Assembly (NCBI GenBank): GCA_002333125.1
Contig: DDBM01000082.1
Coordinates: 2,079-8,514 of the forward strand
Direction of reading: 5' to 3'
Length of the DNA stretch: 6,436 nucleotides
DNA from: Moraxellaceae bacterium UBA2032
Lineage (GTDB): Bacteria; Pseudomonadota; Gammaproteobacteria; Pseudomonadales; Moraxellaceae
Shown here: positions 1-5,324 of the stretch, in pieces
Layout: each line of letters opens with the position of its first letter
How positions within the stretch are numbered: the first letter of the stretch is position 1
Position numbers and translations under genes: made by a program
Notes under the pieces: model-generated
The model's input: the letters and a program-made list of their open reading frames with translations, nothing else
The model's database searches: none
Told to the model about the DNA's origin: nothing

Positions 1-551
1 GCCATGCCGCGCAACATCCACTGCGTTAAAATCATCAAATGGCGCACATTATCTTTGTCGGAGTTAGGCAAAAGATAATGCTCGGCTGCCGAACCTAAGG
101 TGCTAAAAGCCGAAATCCATAATTTTTGTAGCATCGTAGCCAGTTCGGTATCACGGCGACTGGCCACAATTAACTCTAAAATAACGGTGTTTTCGGTTGT
201 GCCAAAGACTTGTTTCCACGAAATCATAATCAGTTCGGCGAGTTTGTCTTCTGACTCATCTAAATGACGCATCGCCACACCCAACTGCACATAAATTTTA
301 CGCATCAGGTGTTCGGCTGCTGCTGCAATTAATGCCGCTTTAGACGGAAAATGATGCACAGGCGCACCGCGTGACACTTGTGCGGCCTCCACAATTTTGG
401 TTACGGTAGTACCCGCATAACCATCAGTCTCTAAACACTGTAAAGTGGCTTCAATAAGGCGAGTTCGCATCGCTTCACTACGTTCTGCTTGAGTACGGCG
501 TGGTTTTTCGTTTGGAGTGGTCACTGTTTTTATCGTTTCGAGTTTGGTCAT
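1..551 (-). CDS. TetR/AcrR-family transcriptional repressor (3' end missing)
   Basis: Reading leftward from the ATG at 551-549, the frame stays open for 183 codons and leaves the window without a stop. The last residues visible are LTQWMLRGMA, so perhaps 20 or so are missing. The N-terminus is a typical TetR DNA-binding domain: a basic tail (KPRRTQAERSEAMRTRLIEA), then Cys-Leu-Glu-Thr-Asp-Gly-Tyr, then a helix-turn-helix around residues 48-68 (TTVTKIVEAAQVSRGAPVHH) and the usual FPSKAAL. The rest is a helical ligand-binding domain that I cannot assign to an inducer class. An in-frame TAA lies five codons upstream of the ATG, so the start cannot move far upstream. No good Shine-Dalgarno precedes it; the GTG at codon 10 and ATG at codon 28 are less likely starts. 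The gene is divergent from an acyl-CoA dehydrogenase, so an acyl-CoA or fatty-acid-responsive local repressor is inferred. The family call is secure; the ligand is not known. Confidence 0.93.
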   Translation of the reverse strand, partial: MTKLETIKTVTTPNEKPRRTQAERSEAMRTRLIEATLQCLETDGYAGTTVTKIVEAAQVSRGAPVHHFPSKAALIAAAAEHLMRKIYVQLGVAMRHLDESEDKLAELIMISWKQVFGTTENTVILELIVASRRDTELATMLQKLWISAFSTLGSAAEHYLLPNSDKDNVRHLMILTQWMLRGM

Positions 552-598
552 AATAAAACAACTTTAATAAAGGCGAAGTGCGCGAAGCATGGTGTATT

Positions 599-618
599 TT
601 AGCATTGTTAGTGCTAAC
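599..618. promoter_or_regulatory. Candidate TetR operator, TetR-gene proximal
   Basis: Two overlapping palindromes occur here: TTAGCA (599-604) with TGCTAA (612-617), spacer 7, and GTTAG (607-611) with CTAAC (614-618), spacer 2. The site is about 50 bp upstream of the TetR start, where an autoregulatory operator would be expected. This is inference from symmetry and position only; no consensus for this repressor is known to me. Confidence 0.3.
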
Positions 619-676
619 GCGTTTAGGACTCATTGTTCTAGATTAAGAGTTAAATGCGCTTTTTTTGCTTGCACAC

Positions 677-706
677 TTGACGCTAGGGTCGGTTTTTTGG
701 TATTTA
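677..706 (+). promoter_or_regulatory. Candidate sigma-70 promoter for the acyl-CoA dehydrogenase
   Basis: TTGACG (677-682, five of six matches to TTGACA) is followed after 18 bases by TATTTA (701-706, four of six matches to TATAAT). A start just downstream would give a leader of roughly 140 bases. The -10 match is weak, and shifted -10 alternatives such as TATTAT at 705-710 need too long a spacer. Confidence 0.28.
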
Positions 707-712
707 TTATAC

Positions 713-729
713 ATACTGTACGTCCGTAT
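713..729. promoter_or_regulatory. Candidate TetR operator, dehydrogenase proximal
   Basis: The 17-mer ATACTGTACGTCCGTAT has symmetric ATAC/GTAT ends and a symmetric inner G/C pair (ATACnG n5 CnGTAT). Its size suits a TetR dimer, and it sits directly after the candidate -10 box, where binding would block transcription. Only 10 of 16 paired positions match, so it may be chance. Confidence 0.3.
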
Positions 730-854
730 TGTAAATGTGGACTTAGGTATCGTCCCACGATTAGCGCGTTTTGTGAATATGAAGCCGCCTAAAGCGGATG
801 AAGTGTAAACAAATAAGCGATAACAACCTAAGTCCTAAAAGATAGGAGTAGATA

Positions 855-2030
855 ATGAGCAACCTGCATATCCCCGAAAATTTAGCCCCAATGATTCCTC
901 GCACGTTATTTAATAGTGACCACGAAGCGTTTCGTAAAACAGCGCGGCGTTTTTTTGAAGAAGAAATTGCCCCATTTCATGAAAAATGGGAAGAGCAACA
1001 ACATTTAGACCGTAGTTTGTGGAATAAAGCAGGTGAATTAGGCTTGCTTTGCCCAACCATGCCCGAAGAATATGGCGGCTCGAATGTTGACCGTTTATAT
1101 AGTGTGGTGATGATGGAAGAACAAGCACGTGCTGGGGATTCGGCATCGGGCTTTTCTTTGCATTCCGATATTGTGGCTAATTACATTAACAACTTTGGTA
1201 ATGAACAACAAAAGCAACAATGGCTACCCAAAATGGCTACTGGTGAAGTGGTTGGTGCGATTGCGATGACCGAACCGGGTACAGGCTCTGATTTGCAAGC
1301 AGTACAAACACGCGCCATTGATAACGGTGACCATTATATTTTAAATGGCTCTAAGATTTTTATTACCAATGGGTATTTGTGCGATATGGTGGTGGTTGTG
1401 GCCAAAACAGGCACTAGCGAAAAGGGCGCACAAAATATTTCTTTATTGATTGTTGATGCCCACAGCGAAGGCTTTAGCAAAGGCAAACCACTCAAAAAAG
1501 TCGGTATGCGCGGCCAAGATACTTGTGAGTTGTTTTTTAATAACGTCAAAGTTCCTAAAGCTAATTTATTAGGCATGGAAGGCATGGGCTTTATTATGCT
1601 CATGAAAGAGTTAGCATGGGAACGCATGATGATTGCTATCATCTGTGCCGCAGGCGCAGAAAGTGCTTTGGCGCATACTGCCGAGTACGTTAAAAGTCGT
1701 AAAGTCTTTGGTAAGCCTGTGGCTTCTTTTCAAAATACCCGTTTTAAATTAGCCGAATTACGCTCCGAAACCCAAATTGCGCGGGTCTTTGTTGACCGTT
1801 GTACCGAACAGGTATTAAAAGGTGAGTTGAGTGTAGAGGCAGCTTGTGCCGCTAAATACTGGGTATCTGACTTGCTAAGTAAAGTGGTTGATGAGTGTGT
1901 GCAATTACATGGTGGTTATGGCTATATGCTTGAATACCCCATTGCCCGTGCTTATATTGATACTCGCGCCAATCGTATTTATGGTGGTACTAACGAAATT
2001 ATGAAAGAGCTGATTTCGCGCAGTATTTAA
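855..2030 (+). CDS. Acyl-CoA dehydrogenase, long-chain (LCAD/ACADL-like) subtype
   Basis: This 391-residue protein has the normal length and domain order of the family: an N-terminal helical domain (about 15-130), a beta domain with the signature MTEPGTGSDL (138-147), and a C-terminal helical domain (about 245-391) ending in QLHGGYGYMLEYP and IYGGTNEIMKELISR. It should oxidise acyl-CoA to trans-2-enoyl-CoA using FAD and pass electrons to electron-transfer flavoprotein, in the cytoplasm. Short- and medium-chain enzymes have a catalytic Glu in YEGT; here that position is Gly377 (YGGT). A Glu is present instead in WERMMIA (Glu256), the place used by long-chain and isovaleryl-CoA dehydrogenases. 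The ATG follows AGGAG (844-848) at a 6-base spacing. The gene stands alone, with a terminator behind and a divergent TetR gene in front, which suggests local repressor control. The exact substrate (long-chain, branched or other) is not decided by sequence reading. Confidence 0.95.
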   Translation: MSNLHIPENLAPMIPRTLFNSDHEAFRKTARRFFEEEIAPFHEKWEEQQHLDRSLWNKAGELGLLCPTMPEEYGGSNVDRLYSVVMMEEQARAGDSASGFSLHSDIVANYINNFGNEQQKQQWLPKMATGEVVGAIAMTEPGTGSDLQAVQTRAIDNGDHYILNGSKIFITNGYLCDMVVVVAKTGTSEKGAQNISLLIVDAHSEGFSKGKPLKKVGMRGQDTCELFFNNVKVPKANLLGMEGMGFIMLMKELAWERMMIAIICAAGAESALAHTAEYVKSRKVFGKPVASFQNTRFKLAELRSETQIARVFVDRCTEQVLKGELSVEAACAAKYWVSDLLSKVVDECVQLHGGYGYMLEYPIARAYIDTRANRIYGGTNEIMKELISRSI

Positions 2031-2052
2031 AGTTAAGTTTAGGTTAATAAAG

Positions 2053-2076
2053 AAGGCGCATATTGCGCCTTTTTTT
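2053..2076 (+). terminator. Intrinsic terminator after the acyl-CoA dehydrogenase gene
   Basis: A perfect 8-bp GC-rich stem, AAGGCGCA with TGCGCCTT, closes a 3-base loop and runs straight into a T-tract. It begins 22 bases after the stop codon, a textbook rho-independent terminator that isolates the dehydrogenase from the next operon. Confidence 0.9.
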
Positions 2077-2178
2077 ATGGGAATAAGCTTTGTTTGTATT
2101 TTGAATATCTAAAAGTATTAAGTACTCTGGAGACTTTTAAATGCCCTTAATCTTTGTAGTGTTTTTGGCGTATATTAC

Positions 2179-2207
2179 TTGCTAAGTAGTTAATAATTTG
2201 TTACAAG
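2179..2207 (+). promoter_or_regulatory. Candidate promoter for the DUF4398 lipoprotein operon
   Basis: TTGCTA (2179-2184) and TACAAG (2202-2207) are separated by exactly 17 bases; each matches the sigma-70 consensus at four of six positions. Transcription would begin near 2214, giving a leader of about 60 bases. A promoter must exist in this 2077-2274 gap because a terminator lies upstream, but this particular match is weak. Confidence 0.28.
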
Positions 2208-2274
2208 TTAGTAGGGGGAAGCTAGCTAATATGGCAAATAAAACGATTTCTTCCTCAAAAAACGGAGAAAATTC

Positions 2275-2646
2275 ATGTCAAAAAATCTAAAAGTTCTGTT
2301 GCAAATTGGCTTATTAAGCGGTGCAGTTATGGTAACGGGTTGTGCATCAAAACAAATCGCGCCACCTAGCACTATTGTTACTTCGGCTAAACAAGCTTTA
2401 CTTAATGCTCAACAAGCAGGTGTGATTCGCTTTGCGCCATTAGATATGCGTATTGCTCAAGAAAAAATCGAAGCGGCACAAGATGCCTTTCGTACTATGG
2501 ACTATGTTAATGCTGACCGTTTAGCGCAAGAAGCGTTGGTAACGGTTCAACTTGCCGAAGCTAAAGCAGCTAAAGAAAAGCTAAAAGCTTCTACAGGCGA
2601 TTTGCAAGATACTTTGCAAGTTTTAAAGCGTGAAACAAGCAATTAA
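2275..2646 (+). CDS. Small DUF4398-type outer-membrane lipoprotein
   Basis: This is a 123-residue protein with a lipoprotein signal: Lys near the start, a hydrophobic stretch (about residues 7-20) and the lipobox VTGC with Cys23 as the lipidated residue. After cleavage, Ala24-Ser25 gives no inner-membrane retention signal, so the outer membrane is the likely site. The mature part (STIVTSAKQALLNAQQAG, then the RFAPLDMRIAQEKIEAAQ helix and an Ala/Lys/Glu-rich tail) has the look of DUF4398, a helical hairpin domain of unknown function that often occurs beside OmpA-family proteins. The start is fixed by GGAG (2264-2267) at a 7-base spacing. It is only 39 bases ahead of the natural start of the OmpA-domain gene, with no terminator between, so an operon is likely. 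The two products probably work together at the outer membrane-peptidoglycan interface; that is inference. Confidence 0.87.
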   Translation: MSKNLKVLLQIGLLSGAVMVTGCASKQIAPPSTIVTSAKQALLNAQQAGVIRFAPLDMRIAQEKIEAAQDAFRTMDYVNADRLAQEALVTVQLAEAKAAKEKLKASTGDLQDTLQVLKRETSN

Positions 2647-2685
2647 TAGTCCTAAAGATAAATTAAACAAACGAGGATTGTCATA

Positions 2686-2754
2686 ATGAATCAATCAAAA
2701 ATTCCCTTTGCATATAAAACGGCCTCATGGGTTGCAGTAGGGCTAGTGATGTAG
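2686..2754 (+). pseudogene. Severed signal-peptide start of the OmpA-domain lipoprotein gene (in-frame TAG)
   Basis: An ATG with a good ribosome site (AGGA at 2674-2677, 8-base spacing) opens a reading frame that is continuous with the large OmpA-family frame downstream. Its first 22 codons read as a lipoprotein signal peptide: MNQSK, then a hydrophobic stretch WVAVGLVM. Codon 23 is TAG, followed at once by Ala-Cys-Ser-Ser and a Pro-rich linker, so codon 25 (TGT, 2758-2760) is the obvious lipidation cysteine. A single base change from TTG (Leu) or TCG (Ser) would explain the stop and would restore a normal lipobox. It could be a real mutation, a sequencing error, or a suppressed stop. The stop itself is seen directly; the signal-peptide reading is strong; which explanation holds is unknown. 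Confidence 0.8.
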
Positions 2755-2790
2755 GCTTGTAGTTCGGCACCACCACCAGAGTCGGTACTT

Positions 2791-4821
2791 GTGCCACTAC
2801 AAAATGAATATAAAACTTTAGCTACAAGCCCCGATGCTAGATTGGCAGAGGTTGCTTTATACGAAACTGATAAAGTATTAAAACAGGCCGAAGCCCTTGA
2901 GCCAGCTACGCTAAAAGGCTCATCTAAAAATAAGTTGGCAGCACAGCAAGAGTTAGCACATTTACAATATATTATTGATAAAAAGCTTAAATTGGCTGAT
3001 GAAACGATTCAGACCAAGCAACTTGAGCAACAATATAGTAGCTTGTTAAAGCAGCGTGAAGACACAGTTTCTGTGGCGCATTTAAATGCGATGTCGGCGG
3101 TAAAAGCCCAAGCAAGTGCTTCTAAACAAGAAGTCGCACAAATGGCAGCTCAATTGCAAGATATGCAATTAAAACGCGCTAAATTAGAAGCTCAAACTCA
3201 AATTGCACAAGAGCAATTAAAGTTAGCCGAAGAGCAAAAAAAGCTTGCTGAAGTTAAAGCCAAAACGCAATTAACCGAAGCTAACAGCGCGTTAGAAAAG
3301 ACCACCGCACAATTAGCGGCCGAAGCGCAAGTTCGTACCGACTTAGAAGCCAAAACTCAAGCCTTAGAAGTCGCCAAAAAAGACGCTGATGCCAAAGTAG
3401 CTGAACTTGCCGTAGCCAAACAAACCGCCGAAGAGCAAGCAGCCACCTTAATGGCCTCGCAAAAAGCGGCGGAAGAAGCTGCCGCCAAAAAACTTGCAGA
3501 TGAAGCCGCAGCCAAAAAATTAGCCGCAGATGCTGCCGCTAAAAAGAAAGTAGAAGACCAAGCTGCCGCCTTAGTCGCCTTACAAACTAAAGCAGCTGAG
3601 CAAGCCACTGCTTTAGAAGCAATGAAGCAAAAAAACCAAACTCAAGCGCAAGCATTGGTAGAGGCTCAAAAACTAAGTGCCGACCAAACTCAAGCCTTAG
3701 AAGCTGCCAAAAAGCAAACAGAAGAATTAATGTTGGCTAAACAAACAGCCGAGCAGCAAGCTGCATCATTGGTTCAAGCTAAAAAAGATGCCGATATGAA
3801 GGCAGTTGAATTAGCAACGGCTAAAAAAGCCGAGCAAGAAAAAGCCGCGACTTTAGCGGCGGCTCAAAAGAAAGTTGATGCACAAACTGCTGCTAAAAAA
3901 CTAGCCGATGACCAAGCAGCGGCATTAGTTGCTGCTAAAAAGAGTGTTGCTGAGCAAACAGCAGCACGTAAAGTGGCAGAAGAAAAGGCTATTGCTTTAG
4001 AAGCGGCTAAAAGAGATGTAGAAAACCAAGTCATTGCCTTGGCCGCCGCAAAACAAGCCTCTGATGACCGCGCTAATGCCTTGTTGTTAGCTAATAACTC
4101 AGCAAATGCTCAAGCGACTGCCTTGGTACAAGCCAAACAAGCACAAGCCGAAAAACAAACAGCTTTAGATTCAATGCAACGTGCCTTAGCCGCTGTAGCG
4201 GTAGCCGAAACCAAAGCGGCTAGTTTAGTTGATGCTAAACAAGCGGCTGACGAACGTGCTGCTGCTTTAGTTGCCGAAAAACAAGCATTAGAGGCGCGTA
4301 CAGCCGCTTTAGTGGCCGAGAAAAAAGCCATTGAGGAGCGTGCTGCTGCTTTAGTGTTGGCACAAAAAGAAGCAACTGCACAAGTGAGTTCGTTGTCTGC
4401 CGACAAGCAAGCCTCAGAACAAGAGTTGGCCAACTTACAAGCCCAAATGAAAGACCTAAAAATGGCACAAACTACACGTGGTGTGGTGGCAACCTTTGAA
4501 GGTGTGTTATTTGATTCGGGTAAAACAACCTTGAATGGTGGTATGACGCGCAGCTTAGACCCTTTGGTTGCTGCATTGAAGGCTAACCCAGCGATGCGTA
4601 TTGCCATTGAAGGCCATACCGATAGTGTGGGTTCCTCTAAAGCCAACCAAGCAATTTCTGCAAAACGTGCCGAAGCTGTTAAGCAGTATTTGGTAGAGCA
4701 AGGTGCAGATGCGAGTCGCATTCAAACTCAAGGTTTAGGCGAGTCCCATCCTATTGCCAGTAATTCTACTGAGGCGGGTCGTCAGCAAAATCGTCGTGTA
4801 GAAGTTGTTTTTTCTAAGTAG
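2791..4821 (+). CDS. OmpA-family peptidoglycan-binding protein with DUF4398-like N-terminus and long repeat coiled coil; 5' end interrupted
   Basis: The intact frame starts at best from a GTG (2791) with no convincing ribosome site, giving 676 residues. The natural gene almost certainly begins at the ATG at 2686 (711 codons) but is broken by TAG at codon 23. In GTG numbering, residues 2-90 resemble DUF4398 (ARLAEVALYETDKVLKQAEAL and following helices). About 60-560 is Ala/Lys/Gln/Glu-rich coiled coil with no predicted membrane segment. Residues 561-676 are an OmpA C-terminal domain: GVLFDSGKTTL, EGHTDSVGS, KRAEAVKQYL, GLGESHPIASN and NRRVEVVF. The peptidoglycan-contact residues of the family are present as Asp611 (HTD) and Arg626 (KRA). 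With its signal peptide the protein would be an outer-membrane lipoprotein tethered to the cell wall; without it the product would stay in the cytoplasm. It follows the small DUF4398 lipoprotein gene in a likely operon and ends at a strong terminator. Domain calls are confident, the true start is not. Confidence 0.85.
   Translation: MPLQNEYKTLATSPDARLAEVALYETDKVLKQAEALEPATLKGSSKNKLAAQQELAHLQYIIDKKLKLADETIQTKQLEQQYSSLLKQREDTVSVAHLNAMSAVKAQASASKQEVAQMAAQLQDMQLKRAKLEAQTQIAQEQLKLAEEQKKLAEVKAKTQLTEANSALEKTTAQLAAEAQVRTDLEAKTQALEVAKKDADAKVAELAVAKQTAEEQAATLMASQKAAEEAAAKKLADEAAAKKLAADAAAKKKVEDQAAALVALQTKAAEQATALEAMKQKNQTQAQALVEAQKLSADQTQALEAAKKQTEELMLAKQTAEQQAASLVQAKKDADMKAVELATAKKAEQEKAATLAAAQKKVDAQTAAKKLADDQAAALVAAKKSVAEQTAARKVAEEKAIALEAAKRDVENQVIALAAAKQASDDRANALLLANNSANAQATALVQAKQAQAEKQTALDSMQRALAAVAVAETKAASLVDAKQAADERAAALVAEKQALEARTAALVAEKKAIEERAAALVLAQKEATAQVSSLSADKQASEQELANLQAQMKDLKMAQTTRGVVATFEGVLFDSGKTTLNGGMTRSLDPLVAALKANPAMRIAIEGHTDSVGSSKANQAISAKRAEAVKQYLVEQGADASRIQTQGLGESHPIASNSTEAGRQQNRRVEVVFSK
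3346..4458 (+). repeat. Degenerate 42-bp / 14-residue tandem repeats in the coiled coil
   Basis: Read in frame, this stretch divides completely into 14-residue units with approximate consensus x-x-Q-A-x-A-L-x-x-A-K-K-x-A, for example EDQAAALVALQTKA, ADQTQALEAAKKQT and EERAAALVLAQKEA. I count 22 such units. Three 10-residue variants (EELMLAKQTA, DAQTAAKKLA, AEQTAARKVA) look like units lacking four central residues. One 27-residue block is built on EAAAKKLAD, and one 6-residue spacer is AAVAVA; the lengths add up exactly to 371 residues. Fourteen residues equal two heptads, as expected for a coiled coil. Nucleotide identity between units is low, so this is an old, diverged expansion. Confidence 0.8.
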
Positions 4822-4838
4822 TCATCTTTGCTGTAAAT

Positions 4839-4870
4839 AAAAAAAGCGAGTTTTGAAACTCGCTTTTTTT
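4839..4870. terminator. Bidirectional intrinsic terminator between convergent genes
   Basis: A perfect inverted repeat of 15 bases per arm (seven A, then GCGAGTTT / AAACTCGC, then seven T) surrounds a 2-base centre. Both strands show a GC-containing stem followed by a T-run. It lies 18 bases after the OmpA-domain stop and 22 bases from the yjdM stop on the other strand, so it can end both convergent transcripts. Confidence 0.92.
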
Positions 4871-4891
4871 ATAGCTAAAATTATCAAGTCT

Positions 4892-5230
4892 TTAGATTTT
4901 TTTGACGAATTCAGACTTTAACTTCATCGCACCAATGCCATCGACTTTACAGTCAATATCATGGTCGCCATCCACTAAGCGAATATTTTTAACTTTGGTT
5001 CCCACTTTAATCACTAAAGATGAGCCTTTTAATTTTAAGTCTTTAATCACAGTGACGGTGTCGCCATCAGCTAATACATTACCATTGGCATCTTTAATAA
5101 TTTTTACATCTTCATTTGTTGTTGTGGCATTTTTAGACCACTCATGGCTACATTCGGGACAAATATACATGTCACCATCTTCATAAGTATAACTAGATTG
5201 GCATTGTGGGCAGGCAGGTAAATCACTCAT
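4892..5230 (-). CDS. yjdM: YjdM (formerly PhnA) zinc-ribbon domain protein
   Basis: This 112-residue protein matches the YjdM/PhnA family along its full length. An N-terminal zinc ribbon has two Cys pairs, CPQC (Cys7, Cys10) and CPEC (Cys24, Cys27), around [11 protein letters not shown]. The conserved C-terminal domain then reads [45 protein letters not shown] and [12 protein letters not shown]. The E. coli homologue has almost the same length. Despite the old name, alkylphosphonate uptake protein, the family has no established role in phosphonate breakdown, and no phn genes are visible here; its function is unresolved. The ATG is preceded on its strand by AGGA (5241-5238) with a 7-base all-T spacer. 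It is downstream of metF on the same strand, but a hairpin followed by T residues lies between, so co-transcription is uncertain. No promoter was recognised in the gap. Confidence 0.93.
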   Translation of the reverse strand: MSDLPACPQCQSSYTYEDGDMYICPECSHEWSKNATTTNEDVKIIKDANGNVLADGDTVTVIKDLKLKGSSLVIKVGTKVKNIRLVDGDHDIDCKVDGIGAMKLKSEFVKKI

Positions 5231-5241
5231 AAAAAAATCCT

Positions 5242-5303
5242 AAAAAAATTGCCCTTCGACTCCGCTCAGGGAGCATTTCGGCGTTGACTGAGCGGAGTCG
5301 AAG
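5242..5303 (-). repeat. Perfect 16-bp inverted repeat of a dispersed type; possible metF terminator
   Basis: The arms CTTCGACTCCGCTCAG (5254-5269) and CTGAGCGGAGTCGAAG (5288-5303) are perfect complements around an 18-base loop. From memory, closely related TTCGACT-CGCTCAG palindromes occur in many copies between genes in diverse bacteria, so this is probably a dispersed extragenic repeat. Read leftward, the stem is followed after five bases by seven T (5248-5242), so it could also end metF transcription, though that spacing is not ideal. It directly abuts the yjdM ribosome site. Confidence 0.8.
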
Positions 5304-5324
5304 TCAGAAAAGTAGGGTGGGTTA

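Larger units (their letters stand above)
552..854. other. Divergent intergenic region between the TetR gene and the acyl-CoA dehydrogenase
   Basis: This 303-bp stretch must carry the promoters for both flanking genes. A 67-codon ORF on the + strand (589-792) has no ribosome site, an odd Cys/Arg-rich composition and no recognisable domain, so I do not call it a gene. The region holds two imperfect palindromes (599-618 and 713-729), one weak rightward promoter match, and 9-bp segments that can pair with the sequence just ahead of the dehydrogenase ribosome site. A short GC-rich hairpin (CCGC/GCGG, 785-797) lies between them. No mobile element or RNA gene is recognised. Confidence 0.6.

Noticed and set aside
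589..792. 67-codon ORF in the divergent intergenic region
   Set aside because: There is no ribosome site before the ATG, no recognisable domain or signal, and an unusual Cys/Arg/Phe-rich composition. It overlaps the region needed for promoters of both flanking genes.
2247..2270. TTTCTTCC / GGAGAAA pairing that could hide the ribosome site of the lipoprotein gene
   Set aside because: The stem is short and contains a bulge, so it is probably too weak to matter.
2231..2290. 19-codon ORF starting upstream of the DUF4398 lipoprotein and overlapping its start in another frame, preceded by a G-rich stretch
   Set aside because: The spacing to the G-rich stretch is long, the peptide is low-complexity, and nothing but its position suggests translational coupling.
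2752..2754. Recoding of TAG as an amino acid genome-wide
   Set aside because: The same gene ends with TAG at 4819-4821 right before a terminator, so TAG acts as a stop in this organism; other genes here use TAA.
3357..3608. Minus-strand ORFs opposite the coiled-coil gene (also 4110-4721 and 4235-4468)
   Set aside because: They are shadows of the Ala/Lys-rich repeat coding, giving Ala/Ser-rich reverse translations without start signals or domains.
4892..5230. A phosphonate-utilisation locus suggested by the old name PhnA
   Set aside because: No other phn gene is present, and the family is not established as part of phosphonate metabolism.
5311..5323. GTAGGGTGGGTTA next to the metF stop, resembling the start of another common extragenic palindrome
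   Set aside because: Only one short arm is present with no inverted partner, so it cannot be supported as a repeat from this window alone.
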